Positions 42,836-51,401 are shown, counted from the first letter of the stretch. The stretch is DNA of 64,000 nucleotides from an uncultured Clostridia bacterium (GCA_947625605.1 CANQOY010000002.1:60399-124398); one strand, 5' to 3'. Notes: generated by a model not told the origin, from the sequence alone. Numbers and translations: made by a program.

Positions 42836-43265
42836 AACTGTTTCGGTTCGTTGTCTATGATGCCAGACATGGTGGCAGGCGACGCCCCCAAAAGGGGGCA
42901 GGCCTTCACAACCGCGGACTTCGTTTTAGTGGATACGCTCGGCCCCTTGCGGGACCTCGGTATGACATGTTGGCCGTGTCCCAATTCACTGCGTGCAGCC
43001 GAATTCACTTCGGCGGAACGCACTCAATTTGCCGAACCCTTTCGGCTCATTGCCTTTGAGAACAATTCGGTTCGCGGGCGACGCCCCAAAAAGGAGACAG
43101 GCCTTCACCGCTGCGGACTTCGTTTTAGGGGATACACTCGGCCCCTTGCGGGACCTCGGTATGACATGTTGGTCGCATCCCAATTCACTGCCTTAGCCCG
43201 AATTCATTTCGGCGGAACGCACTCAATTTGCCGAACCCTTTCGGCTCATTGTCTTTGAGAACAAT
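42836..43265. repeat. 199-bp direct tandem repeat (two diverged units) between pta and ackA
   Basis: Landmarks repeat at exactly 199 bp: GCGGACTTCGTTTTAG at 42914 and 43113, and TATGACATGTTGG at 42961 and 43160. Unit 1 carries the hairpin GCCCCC/GGGGGC, which is decayed in unit 2. The ORFs the track shows here exist only because of the repeat and resemble no family. This fills most of the 545 bp between the two genes. Confidence 0.85.
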
Positions 43266-43345
43266 TAAGTTCGCGAACGACGGGGCATTGAGATGCACTA
43301 TCTTAACCCCTCACGGAAATTTGTTTCCAAAACAAATTTCGTGAA

Positions 43346-44401
43346 TCACTCCGCCTGCAACGCCGTAATCGCCACCGCACAGACGATGTCTGCGGAACAG
43401 CACCCGCGCGAGAGGTCGTTGAGGGGCTTGGCAAATCCCTGACAGATGGGCCCGATCGCACGGAATCCGCCCAGGCGCTCGGCGATCTTGTAGCCGATGT
43501 TCCCCGCCTGCAAATCGGGGAAGATGAGAACGTTTGCGTGACCCGCAACCTCGGACATGGGTGCCTTCAATTTCGCCACCTCGGGTACGATCGCGGCGTC
43601 GAACTGCAACTCGCCGTCGAGTTTGAGATCGGGCGCGAGCTCTTTCGCAATGCGCGTGGCCTCCTGTACGTTGGTCACGAGATCGTGCTTCGCGCTCCCC
43701 ATCGTGGAGAAAGAGAGCATGGCGATCCGGGGTTCCAGCCCCGCGATCTCCCTCGCACTCTTGGCCGTTGCGATCGCGCATTCCGCGAGCCCCTCGGGCG
43801 TGTAAGTGGGGTTGAGGCCGCAGTCCGCAAAGATCAGCATGCCGTCCTCGCAGTACTTGTTTCCGCCCGTAGCGACCATGAGGTTGAAGCTGGAAACCGA
43901 CTTCACACCGGGCGCCGTCTTGATGATTTGGAGCCCGGGGCGAAGGGTGTTCGCCGTAGAGTGGCAAGCGCCGGAAACGAGGCCGTCCACATCGCCGCTT
44001 TTGAGCATGAGCGCGCCGAAGAAGGTGGGATCCTTGGCCTGCACATGGGCCTGCTCCTCGGTCATGCCCTTGTTCTTTCTCAGTTCATAGAGGAGCGCGG
44101 CGTATTCCTCCAACTTGGGAGACGCGGCGGGGTCCACGATCTCGATCCCGCTCAGATCGACGTCGGGATTGTCTTTTTTGATCTGTTCGGCGTTGCCGAG
44201 GAGAACGATCTTTGCGACCTTCTCTTCGACGCACATCGCCGCCGCCTCGACGACGCGGCTGTCCTCGCCCTCGCAGAGCACGATCGTCTTTCCGCGCTCC
44301 TGCGCCTTCTTCTTGATCGTCTCGATGACGGTACCGGACTCGTTGATCTTGCGCACGGCGCCCGATACGCTCTTTTTGAGTTCCTTCAAAAATCCTGCCA
44401 T
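43346..44401 (-). CDS. pta: Phosphate acetyltransferase
   Basis: The protein has 351 residues from MAGFLKELKKSVSGAVRK at 44401 with GAGGTGAATT upstream. It converts acetyl-CoA to acetyl phosphate, the substrate of AckA. Family marks: TIVLCEGEDSRVVEAA, DPTFFGALMLKSGDVDGLVSG is interrupted here only by quoting limits, and VFPDLQAGNIGYK-type LIFPDLQAGNIGYKIAERLG near the end. Its promoter is clear; ackA downstream probably shares the transcript. Confidence 0.97.
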   Translation of the reverse strand: MAGFLKELKKSVSGAVRKINESGTVIETIKKKAQERGKTIVLCEGEDSRVVEAAAMCVEEKVAKIVLLGNAEQIKKDNPDVDLSGIEIVDPAASPKLEEYAALLYELRKNKGMTEEQAHVQAKDPTFFGALMLKSGDVDGLVSGACHSTANTLRPGLQIIKTAPGVKSVSSFNLMVATGGNKYCEDGMLIFADCGLNPTYTPEGLAECAIATAKSAREIAGLEPRIAMLSFSTMGSAKHDLVTNVQEATRIAKELAPDLKLDGELQFDAAIVPEVAKLKAPMSEVAGHANVLIFPDLQAGNIGYKIAERLGGFRAIGPICQGFAKPLNDLSRGCCSADIVCAVAITALQAE

Positions 44402-44475
44402 AGAATTCACCTCAAATCCTTTATTTTTTTCCCGCGCCTGTGTTATAATAAGTGCGGGAATTCATGAACGGGCCT

Positions 44476-44504
44476 ATTATACACCTTTTGGAAAAAAATG
44501 TAAA
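44476..44504 (-). promoter_or_regulatory. Promoter of pta-ackA
   Basis: On the minus strand TTTACA, a 17-bp spacer and TATAAT, about 75 bases before the pta start. Confidence 0.75.
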
Positions 44505-44522
44505 GAACAAGCGGGAGAAAAG

Positions 44523-45707
44523 ATGAAAATTTGTGCCGTAATTTGCGAATATAACCCCTTCCATAACGGGCACCGCTATCAATTTGCCGAGATCAGGCGG
44601 CTGAGCGGGTGCGACCGCATCCTCTGCCTCATGAGCGGGAATTTCACCCAGCGCGGCGAAGCGGCCGTGTTCGGCAAATACACCCGTGCGCGGCATGCCG
44701 TGCTGTGCGGCGCCGACGCCGTGCTCGAACTCCCCGCCGCCTTTGCGGCAGCGCCCGCCGAGCTCTTCGCCGCGGGTGCCGTCCATATCCTCTCCGCCAT
44801 CCCCGCCGTGGAGAAGCTGGCGTTCGGCTGCGAGAGCGGGACGGCGCAGGATTTCCTCAACGCCGCAAGCGCGACGCTCCGGGAGGACAGGCAGTTCCGC
44901 TCCGCCCTCAAAGAGCGCATGAAGGACGGGACTTCCTACGTCAAGGCACGCACCGAACTCCTCCTCTCTCTCAATTCGGATATCGACGAGAGCCTCCTCA
45001 CCTCCCCGAACAACGTGCTGGGGACGGAGTACTGCCGCGCCATCCTCGCGCAGGAAGCGGAGATCGATCCCCTCCCCATCCCCCGCGTCGGGGCGGGATT
45101 TGCGGACACCTCGCTCTTCAAAAATTTCTCTTCGGCGACGGCGCTGCGCTCTCTCTTGGGCGACGATTCGAGAAAGGCAAGAAGAGCGCTCAAACGCAAT
45201 GTGCCCGAATGCGTCCTCAAAGAGATGGAAGAGTGGGAGGAGATCCCGTACGAAAAGGCCGCCCTCTGCGCCCTTCTCCAACGCGGCGAGGAGAGCATCG
45301 CGAAGACGCCGGACTGCGCCGAGGGGCTGGAAAACCGCCTGACGGCAATGGCCCGCACCAATCCGGATTATGCGGACCTGCTCGCCAAGGTCACGTCAAA
45401 GCGGTATACCATGTCTCGGGTCAAGCGCATCATTTTGCAGAATTTTCTCGGGATCGAGCTCAAAGACGTCAAGGGTTTTCTCCAATCCCCGCTCTATCTG
45501 CGCACCCTCGCCGTAAGGAGCGAATGCGCGGAGGAGATCTTCTCCGCACTCGCCGCGGGCGCATTCCCCGCCGTCATCCGCAAGAGCGATTTTGCCAACC
45601 TGAAAAGGGACGCGCTCGAATGCTTCCGCCTCGATATGCGCGCCAACGATCTCTACAACGCCCTCTCGGGGAAGTACACGTCGGACTTCGAAACGCAGTT
45701 CATATAA
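44523..45707 (+). CDS. tmcAL: tRNA(Met) cytidine acetate ligase
   Basis: The protein has 394 residues from MKICAVICEYNPFHNGH at 44523 with GGGAGAAAAG upstream; the ORF-track start lies far upstream in the pta leader. The nucleotidyltransferase HxGH motif is in NPFHNGHRYQF, followed by LMSGNFTQRGEAAVFGKYTR and KLAFGCESG. TmcAL acetylates the anticodon wobble cytidine of elongator tRNA(Met) using acetate and ATP. Its position next to pta-ackA is common in clostridia. The gene end coincides with the break point of a truncated minus-strand gene. Confidence 0.96.
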   Translation: MKICAVICEYNPFHNGHRYQFAEIRRLSGCDRILCLMSGNFTQRGEAAVFGKYTRARHAVLCGADAVLELPAAFAAAPAELFAAGAVHILSAIPAVEKLAFGCESGTAQDFLNAASATLREDRQFRSALKERMKDGTSYVKARTELLLSLNSDIDESLLTSPNNVLGTEYCRAILAQEAEIDPLPIPRVGAGFADTSLFKNFSSATALRSLLGDDSRKARRALKRNVPECVLKEMEEWEEIPYEKAALCALLQRGEESIAKTPDCAEGLENRLTAMARTNPDYADLLAKVTSKRYTMSRVKRIILQNFLGIELKDVKGFLQSPLYLRTLAVRSECAEEIFSALAAGAFPAVIRKSDFANLKRDALECFRLDMRANDLYNALSGKYTSDFETQFI

Positions 45708-45808
45708 ATGAAACAGCCGCTTTTTATCTCGGCTTTGATTGCTTCAATCAATCTCTGCGGTAGGGTTTGGGCGAATATCTGTCTATGTCCGATAAATGCC
45801 GTTTTCAT
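45653..45808 (-). pseudogene. Truncated SLOG-family protein, N-terminal fragment
   Basis: Too short for the ORF track. The minus strand has GGAGAAGCACG and then ATG at 45808, reading MKTAFIGHRQIFAQTLPQRL and on to IEAIKAEIKSGCF. The start matches the nucleotide-binding beginning of small SLOG proteins (FxGHR). After about 34 codons the frame runs into the antisense of the tmcAL 3' end and stops, so the rest of the gene is lost exactly at the tmcAL stop codon. Its upstream region holds three palindromic operators shared with the divergent XRE gene. Confidence 0.6.
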
Positions 45809-45820
45809 CGTGCTTCTCCA

Positions 45821-45945
45821 ATATGTAGGTATGCCTACATATTATTATAGACCAAACGGCGAAAATAAGCAAACGGTATGTAGGCACACCTTCGTATTTT
45901 GTTAAGGGCAATGGCTTAAAATATTATGTAGGTAAAGCTACATAA
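45821..45945. promoter_or_regulatory. Three TATGTAGG-type palindromic operators
   Basis: Site 1, 45821-45842: arms ATATGTAGG/CCTACATAT. Site 2, 45877-45896: a degenerate copy (TATGTAGG with a weak second arm). Site 3, 45924-45945: arms TTATGTAG/CTACATAA. They lie between the SLOG fragment and the divergent XRE gene; the last abuts its ribosome site. Likely autoregulatory sites. Confidence 0.75.
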
Positions 45946-45956
45946 GGAGAGCCGTT

Positions 45957-46199
45957 TTGACTGTAAGCGAAGCTGTCGCAAAACGAATAAACAGATTGCT
46001 GATTGAAAAGGGAATGACGCAATATCGGTTGGAGCAGGTATCCGGCATTCAGCACGGTAGTATGCAGTGCATTATGAACGGTCGGAATAAGACGGTAACG
46101 CTCAGTACGGTCATCATGATCGCCCGCGGTTTCGATATGACGCTCTTGGAATTTTTGGACGATCCGGTGTTTACTTCGGAAGATTTGGAAGTCGAGTAA
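45957..46199 (+). CDS. XRE-family helix-turn-helix regulator
   Basis: The 80 residues start at TTG (45957) with AAGGAG eight bases upstream. A lambda-repressor-type HTH spans most of it: GMTQYRLEQVSGIQHGSMQC as helices 2-3, then TLSTVIMIARGFDMTLLEFL. The gene and its surroundings are much more AT-rich than the genes on either side, which suggests transfer. Divergent orientation to the SLOG fragment and the three operators argue that it represses both itself and the lost neighbour. Confidence 0.85.
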   Translation: MTVSEAVAKRINRLLIEKGMTQYRLEQVSGIQHGSMQCIMNGRNKTVTLSTVIMIARGFDMTLLEFLDDPVFTSEDLEVE

Positions 46200-46215
46200 G
46201 AATCATCAATGTCAT

Positions 46216-46248
46216 AAAAAGCCCGGAATCCGTAAGGACTTCGGGCTT
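46216..46248 (+). terminator. Terminator of the XRE gene
   Basis: AAAGCCCG-type arms (AAGCCCGGAATCC with GGACTTCGGGCTT) and a short loop. A second hairpin (46296-46328, GGAAAACGCCG with its complement) lies nearer the convergent oxidoreductase and probably serves it. Nothing else is seen in the 230-bp gap. Confidence 0.75.
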
Positions 46249-46430
46249 TGCCTTTATATTTGATCAAGTGGTCTATGTTCGGCCGGGTAATATAGGAAAA
46301 CGCCGTCCCTTGCGGGGCGGCGTTTTCCTGAGAGAATATGAAAAAAACTTTAAGGATGGTCTTTGTTACGATATCATCATACCTTATCCGCGTGATAACA
46401 GCGTGAAAGGCAGATTAAAGGATGATAAAA

Positions 46431-47945
46431 TCAAACGTATCGCCTTGCGATGGCATATGCGACCCTGATCCCGTCTGCGGCGGCGGAGGTGATGCCTCCC
46501 GCATAGCCGCAGCCCTCGCCGCACGGATAGACGCCCTCCCTGCCGACGGCCTGCAAGTCCTCGCCCCTCACGATGCGAATGGGCGAGCTGGTGCGCGATT
46601 CCACCCCCGTGAGGACGGCGTCGTGCGCCGCAAATCCGCGCAGTCTCCGCTCCATGTCCGGGATCGCAAAACGAAGGCTCTCCGCGAACATGGGTGGCAG
46701 ATAAGCGTCCACAGGCGCAAAGGATGTGCCCCGCGCGTAGGTGGGCAGCACCTCCCCGAAGGCATGGCTCTCCCGCCTCGCGAGGAAGTCTCCCACGAGC
46801 TGCACGGGTGCGCGGTAGCCGCCGCCCGCGGCGAGGAACGCGGCCCGCTCCAACTTCCGCTGAAACGCCACGCCCGCGAGGGGATGATCGCTCGCGAAGT
46901 CCTCCCGCTTGACCTGCACCGCCAGCGCCGCGTTTGCATTCCGCCCGTCCCGCGCAAAATTGCTCATGCCGTTGGTGACGACCCCGCCCTCCTCGGAGGC
47001 CGAGGGAATGACGACGCCGCCGGGGCACATGCAGAAAGAGAACACGGCGCGCGCCGCGGCATGCGAAACGAGCCTGTAATCGGCAGGGGGAAGCGCCGCA
47101 TAGCCTCGGCCGTACTGCGCTTCTCCGATCGCGGATTGAAGATGCTCGATCCTCACGCCCACGGCGAATTCCTTTTGTTCGACGGCAAAGCCCCTTGAAA
47201 GGAGCATTTCGAAGGTATCCCGCGCGCTGTGCCCGACGGCAAGGACGAGCGCGTCTGCGTCCTCCCACTCGCCTGCGATGCACACCTGCGCGAGCTTTCC
47301 GTCTTTGAATTTCACATCCGTGAGCTGCGATCCGAAGCGAATGGCGCCACCATGTCCGAGAATGTACCTGCGGATATTGGCGACGACCTTCTTCAAATTG
47401 TCGCTCCCGACATGCGGCTTTCCGAGATAGCCCACCTCTTCCGGCGCGCCGAAGCGTACAAACGTATCGAGTACTTCGCGGTTCAAGGGGGAGTTGGTCT
47501 GCGTGTTCAGCTTGCCGTCTGAAAACGCGCCCGCGCCGCCCTCGCCGAATTGGACGTTGCTCTGCGGATCGAGGATCCCGTCTCTCTGAAAGGCGAGGAT
47601 ATCGCGCTCGCGTTCATCGACCGCCTTGCCCCGTTCCACGAGAATCGGCCGCACGCCGTGCGCAAGGAGCCTGAGCGCGCAGAACAGCCCCGCGGGCCCT
47701 GCCCCGGCGATGACGACGCGAGGCGCATGTTTTACCTGCTCATATTCGGGCATGGTGGGTGCCTCCGCCCTCTCGGAGCACTCCACAGTGTACACCCATC
47801 TGATATCCGACTTGTCGCGGGCGTCGAGAGATTTCTTCAAGATGCGAAAATTTTTTACGGGAGCGTGCAGCTTTCTCTCGCACATTCTCACGAGTGCCTT
47901 CTCATCTTCGTGCGGCCGCAGAACAAGGTCTTTCAGGGTCAGCAT
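46431..47945 (-). CDS. FAD-dependent dehydrogenase (COG2509 type)
   Basis: The protein has 504 residues from MLTLKDLVLRPHEDEK at 47945, which overlaps the stop of the upstream flavoprotein by a few bases. An N-terminal ~75-residue RNA-binding-like segment precedes the dinucleotide fold (VVIAGAGPAGLFCALRLLAHG). Then come SNVQFGEGGAGAFSDGKLNT, LVLAVGHSARDTFEML, FSFCMCPGGVVIPSASEEG and the FAD end YPCGEGCGYAGGITSAAADG. The family is widespread in clostridia; its reaction is not established. Confidence 0.9.
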   Translation of the reverse strand: MLTLKDLVLRPHEDEKALVRMCERKLHAPVKNFRILKKSLDARDKSDIRWVYTVECSERAEAPTMPEYEQVKHAPRVVIAGAGPAGLFCALRLLAHGVRPILVERGKAVDERERDILAFQRDGILDPQSNVQFGEGGAGAFSDGKLNTQTNSPLNREVLDTFVRFGAPEEVGYLGKPHVGSDNLKKVVANIRRYILGHGGAIRFGSQLTDVKFKDGKLAQVCIAGEWEDADALVLAVGHSARDTFEMLLSRGFAVEQKEFAVGVRIEHLQSAIGEAQYGRGYAALPPADYRLVSHAAARAVFSFCMCPGGVVIPSASEEGGVVTNGMSNFARDGRNANAALAVQVKREDFASDHPLAGVAFQRKLERAAFLAAGGGYRAPVQLVGDFLARRESHAFGEVLPTYARGTSFAPVDAYLPPMFAESLRFAIPDMERRLRGFAAHDAVLTGVESRTSSPIRIVRGEDLQAVGREGVYPCGEGCGYAGGITSAAADGIRVAYAIARRYV

Positions 47946-49075
47946 GCGAGCGCCCCCTCGGCAGCGAGAAAGGCGGAAGTGAACGCCCATTGCAAGTTGT
48001 AGCCGCCGCACTCGCCGTCCGTATTGAGGATCTCGCCCGCAAAGAACAGACCCTTTCGAAACACACTCTGCAAGTTGCCATCCGTCTCCGCGAGCGGAAT
48101 GCCGCCCTTGGTGACCTGCGCCTCACCGAACCCGTATGTCCCGGACATGGTTAGGGGAAAATGCTTCAAAAGGGTGCAGAGCGCCCCATCGTCCCCCGCT
48201 CTTTTCCACAGCGCGCGGCCCAATCCGTTCGGCACGAGGCAGAGAAGTTTTTCCGCACCCGTCCCCGACCGAAGCGCGCGCATGAGCCGCTCTTCCTCCA
48301 CCCGAGGCAAGAGATCCAGTTCGAGCACGTCCCCCTCTTTCGCGTAGGAAGAGGCGCGGAATACGAGATCGCCCGAGAGCCCTCCCTCCGTAAAGAGGAT
48401 ATCCCCGCCGCCCGCAAAGACTTCCCGCCCGCCGCGGAGCACTTTGAGCGCCCCGTCGACGCGGATGCCTTTGAGTTCGCGCATGGCGGGCTCCGTTTTG
48501 AGGCGGACGAGCGCGGGAGAGAGGGGCGTGACGGTGTGGCCGAATGCGCGCGCCAGAGCGTAGGCCGTCCCGTCCGTGCCGAAGTGCGGCGAGGCCTTGC
48601 CTCCCGCGGCGAGCACGACTGCGTCCGCGCACATCTGTCCCCCATCCCATCTGAGCCGAAACTGCCCGTCGTATGAGAGTTCGCGCACCTGCGCGCCGAG
48701 GCAAATTTGCACATTCAGGCGGGCGAGTTCGCGGCGGAAGAGATCGCATACCGCAGAAGCCTGCCGCCCTGCGGGATAGACGCGCCCGCGCTCGTCGGGC
48801 AAAAAGACGCCACCCATGCTTTCGAGCAGGCACACGGTTTCGCGGTCGGAAAAGCGCGCAAGCGCTCCCGCGACCTTCTCCAAATCGTCGGAAAAATAGT
48901 GCGAGGCGTCCATCGCCGTGTTGGTGACGTTCCCCTGTCCGTTTCCCGTTGCGGCGAGCTTGCGGCCGAGGCGGTCGCCCCGTTCGAGCACGGTGACGCT
49001 CTTGCCCCGCCTTGCGAGCAGAACGGCGCACGCCATTCCCGCCGCGCCTCCTCCGATGATCGCAATCCTTCCCAT
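47939..49075 (-). CDS. HI0933/YhiN-family flavoprotein
   Basis: The protein has 378 residues from MGRIAIIGGGAAGMACAVLL at 49075. The ORF-track start would include the promoter. After the N-terminal FAD fold come VTNTAMDASHYFSD, VVLAAGGKASPHFGTDG, the family's TSGGVP-like VTKGGIPLAE and the C-terminal GLFFAGEILNTDGECGGYNL. The family has no agreed substrate. The start is six bases after a -10 box with no ribosome site, so a leaderless mRNA is likely. It is followed, overlapping, by the COG2509 gene. Confidence 0.92.
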   Translation of the reverse strand: MGRIAIIGGGAAGMACAVLLARRGKSVTVLERGDRLGRKLAATGNGQGNVTNTAMDASHYFSDDLEKVAGALARFSDRETVCLLESMGGVFLPDERGRVYPAGRQASAVCDLFRRELARLNVQICLGAQVRELSYDGQFRLRWDGGQMCADAVVLAAGGKASPHFGTDGTAYALARAFGHTVTPLSPALVRLKTEPAMRELKGIRVDGALKVLRGGREVFAGGGDILFTEGGLSGDLVFRASSYAKEGDVLELDLLPRVEEERLMRALRSGTGAEKLLCLVPNGLGRALWKRAGDDGALCTLLKHFPLTMSGTYGFGEAQVTKGGIPLAETDGNLQSVFRKGLFFAGEILNTDGECGGYNLQWAFTSAFLAAEGALAC

Positions 49076-49081
49076 ATTCTT

Positions 49082-49143
49082 ATCATAACGCAACGAAAAA
49101 ATTTTGTCAATAGATTGACAGAACGGTTTTTTCATGTTAGAAT
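49082..49143. promoter_or_regulatory. Back-to-back divergent promoters
   Basis: Minus: TTGACA (49105-49110), 17 bp, TATGAT (49082-49087), serving the flavoprotein. Plus: TTGACA (49115-49120), 17 bp, TAGAAT (49138-49143), serving the DUF1508 gene. The two -35 boxes lie four bases apart, so the polymerases would compete. Confidence 0.85.
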
Positions 49144-49169
49144 AGAAAAAAAAGAAATGGGAGACATCT

Positions 49170-50072
49170 ATGTTGCTGTTCGATCTTGCATCCGTCTCGT
49201 CGGATATCGGGAATTGGTTCAAAGAGAACTATGTGATTGCGGCAATTTTGGCCGCGGTGCTCGTCGTCATCATCGCACTGCTCATCGCCATCATCGTCCT
49301 CTCCGTGAAGGTGAAGAAGAAGGCGAAGCAGCAGGCGAAGGCCGATGCGGAGCAAGCGGAGCCGGAGCGGGAAGAGACCCCCGCTGAACGCGAAGAGGAG
49401 CAGGCAGCCCCTGCGCCCGCCGAAGAGGAACAAGCGGCGCCCGCACCCGAGCCGACCGAAGAGCCCGTACCCATGGCCGAGCCCGAACCTCCCGCAGCAG
49501 AAGAGAAGCCCGTAGAGGAACCCGCAGAGGCCATTGAAGAACCGAAGAACGAAAAGGAGGAAGTACCTATGAAAAAAGAAGAAAAAGCGGGAAAGACCCC
49601 CGCCGCAAAGAAGCCCGCGCCCGCCAAAAAGGACGAGGCTCCCAAGAAGGACAAGGGGCTTGTGTTCAAGCCCGCGCCTGCCGCGCCCGCCGCACCCGCT
49701 GCGCCCGCGAAGGAGGAGAAAGCGAAAGTTTCCGCCGCAAACGGGAAGTGGGTCATTGAAAAGGCGAACGGCAAGTATTGGCTCAGCCTGATCGCGCCCA
49801 ACGGACAGGTCATGCTCGAAAGCCCCGCTCCCGGCTATGCCACTCTGCCCAGCGCGCGTTCCGGCATCAAGACCTATCAGGATAACATCGCCGCCGGCCG
49901 CCTCGAAATCACCGAGCACAAGAACGGCGACTTCCAGGTCCTCGTGCTCAACGCCCGCCACGGCTTGCTCGCCGCAAGCTCGACCTATTCGTCCCGCAAC
50001 CAGGCCGAGAGCGCTTCCGCATCCATCAAGCGCTGGGCCGCGACCGGCGTGACCGAAGAGATCGACGGCTGA
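49170..50072 (+). CDS. Membrane-anchored protein with charged Pro/Ala/Glu linker and C-terminal DUF1508 (YegP-like) domains
   Basis: The protein has 300 residues. One transmembrane helix spans about 22-45 (VIAAILAAVLVVIIALLIAI). A long low-complexity linker follows, first acidic and Pro/Ala-rich and then Lys/Pro/Ala-rich (TPAAKKPAPAKKDEAPKKDK). From about 195 two DUF1508-type repeats follow: NGKWVIEKANGKYWLSLIAP with SARSGIKTYQDNI, then NGDFQVLVLNARHGLLAASSTYSS. DUF1508 is a small stress-linked domain of unknown function, normally cytosolic. The N-terminus lacks a cleavable signal, so the domain could face either side. A strong terminator follows. Confidence 0.85.
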   Translation: MLLFDLASVSSDIGNWFKENYVIAAILAAVLVVIIALLIAIIVLSVKVKKKAKQQAKADAEQAEPEREETPAEREEEQAAPAPAEEEQAAPAPEPTEEPVPMAEPEPPAAEEKPVEEPAEAIEEPKNEKEEVPMKKEEKAGKTPAAKKPAPAKKDEAPKKDKGLVFKPAPAAPAAPAAPAKEEKAKVSAANGKWVIEKANGKYWLSLIAPNGQVMLESPAPGYATLPSARSGIKTYQDNIAAGRLEITEHKNGDFQVLVLNARHGLLAASSTYSSRNQAESASASIKRWAATGVTEEIDG

Positions 50073-50090
50073 GAGTTGCAACAACGCATC

Positions 50091-50121
50091 ATCCGCCCGC
50101 ACCCTGCGGGCGGATTTTTTT
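50091..50121 (+). terminator. Terminator of the DUF1508 gene
   Basis: ATCCGCCCGC/GCGGGCGGAT with a 5-base loop and a T-run. Confidence 0.93.
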
Positions 50122-50139
50122 GTCTGAAAGAAAACCACG

Positions 50140-50395
50140 TTGAAGCTGCCCCCTTTGAAGGGGGAGTGGTGCAATTCTGCTCAACAGTGCAGTGCACTGT
50201 GAACTGCACCGCGACAGGAGGCGTGGCCTCGCCGACGGCGTTGCGGCGGTCCCTGCCGCCCAACCGGGTCGAGGCGAAGCCGAGACTGAGGGGGTGTCCA
50301 TCACCGCAATATAAGCGCCACCCCTTCCGTCACTCGCGTTGCTCGTGCCACCCACCCCTCAATGGGTGGGCAAGAGGAAGCTCGTTCCCCCTTTC
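50140..50395. repeat. MITE-like dispersed repeat, copy 2
   Basis: A second copy of the element at 15888-16250. It shares long identical blocks (for example GGCGTGGCCTCGCCGACGG and CGTCACTCGCGTTGCTCGTG), the GTGCACTGTG hairpin and the right-hand CCACCCCTCAA end. Like copy 1 it sits directly after a terminator, between convergent genes. It fills the 332-bp gap. Confidence 0.78.
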
Positions 50396-50404
50396 CTCTT
50401 TCAG

Positions 50405-51259
50405 TCAACGCGAACAGAAGGCGACTCCGATGGCATTCGGGCCGACATGGGTGCCGATCGCGCTGCCGATCAGATAGGTGGGAATGCGCTTCGGATCGGC
50501 GATTTGCCCTTTCCACAGGGCCTCGCTGTCGCGCAGGTACTTTTGGAGATACTCATCGGAGAGCCCCGAATACATGAGCCCGTACGGCATGGAGAAGTCG
50601 ATCCCGCCGCATTTCTGCACGAGTTGCATGAGTAAGTTGTTGCTCCGCTTGCTACCGATCGCCTTCCCCGCGAGTTTGACCTCTCCGCCGACGACGGACA
50701 CCACCGGCTTCACGGAGAGCACCTCGCCGGCAAGCGCCGCCGCCCCCGAGATCCTGCCTCCCTTTCGCAGATATTTCAGCGTATCGACGACGGCGAGAAT
50801 TTGGATCTTCTTTTTCTTCTCGTTCAATTCCTCCGCGATCGAGGGCGCGTCCGCTCCGCTTGCGATGAGCCGCAGAGCATATTCGCACAGGATGCGCTCG
50901 CCCGTGGTTGCGCTCAAACTGTCTACAACGAACACTTGCCCCGAAAAGCGTGCGGCGGCCTTCTTCGCACTGTTGTAAGTTCCGGAAAGTTTGGAGGAGA
51001 TCGTGATCGCGATCACCTGCCCGCCGCCCTTTGTCAGCGTTTCGAACGCTTCCTCCCACCGATACTCGTTGATCTGGCTGGTTTTCGGGAGCTCGCTGCT
51101 CTCGATCAGCTTTTCAAAGAACTGCCTGTGCGAAAGGGTCACGCCGTCATAGAATGTCTCCTCGCCGAACCGAATCTCCATCGGGATCATCGAGATCCCC
51201 ATCGCCTGCGCCTCCGCCTCTTCGATATCGGAAGCGCTGTCTACCAAGACCGTGATCAT
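50405..51259 (-). CDS. DegV-family fatty-acid-binding protein
   Basis: The 284 residues match DegV: VLVDSASDIEEAEAQAMGIS at the start, FYDGVTLSHRQFFEKL, the Ser/Thr motif KTSQINEYRW, VIAITISSKLSGTYNSAKKA, and FVVDSLSATTGERILCEYA. DegV proteins hold a single fatty acid and, in some Gram-positives, serve as FakB carriers for fatty-acid kinase. No fakA is in the window. AGGAGGAACC precedes the ATG. Confidence 0.95.
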   Translation of the reverse strand: MITVLVDSASDIEEAEAQAMGISMIPMEIRFGEETFYDGVTLSHRQFFEKLIESSELPKTSQINEYRWEEAFETLTKGGGQVIAITISSKLSGTYNSAKKAAARFSGQVFVVDSLSATTGERILCEYALRLIASGADAPSIAEELNEKKKKIQILAVVDTLKYLRKGGRISGAAALAGEVLSVKPVVSVVGGEVKLAGKAIGSKRSNNLLMQLVQKCGGIDFSMPYGLMYSGLSDEYLQKYLRDSEALWKGQIADPKRIPTYLIGSAIGTHVGPNAIGVAFCSR

Positions 51260-51356
51260 GGTTCCTCCTGCTCCTTGCGGTATTTTCGCGCATCATTATA
51301 CCACAAAATTCAGAAAAGGGAAACAAAATGAACTAATTTTTTCAACCGTGTTTTTT

Positions 51357-51401
51357 CGGAAAAAAGCGGCGCGGCATGCAAAGAGAAGCACACCGCGCCG
51401 C
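51357..51401 (-). terminator. Terminator of the Mrp/Nbp35 gene
   Basis: On the minus strand CGCGGCGCGG and CCGCGCCGC arms are followed by a T-run. Confidence 0.82.

Noticed and set aside
42851-43258. 135-codon ORF in the pta-ackA gap
   Set aside because: It follows the 199-bp tandem repeat, is interrupted differently in each unit and has no ribosome site.
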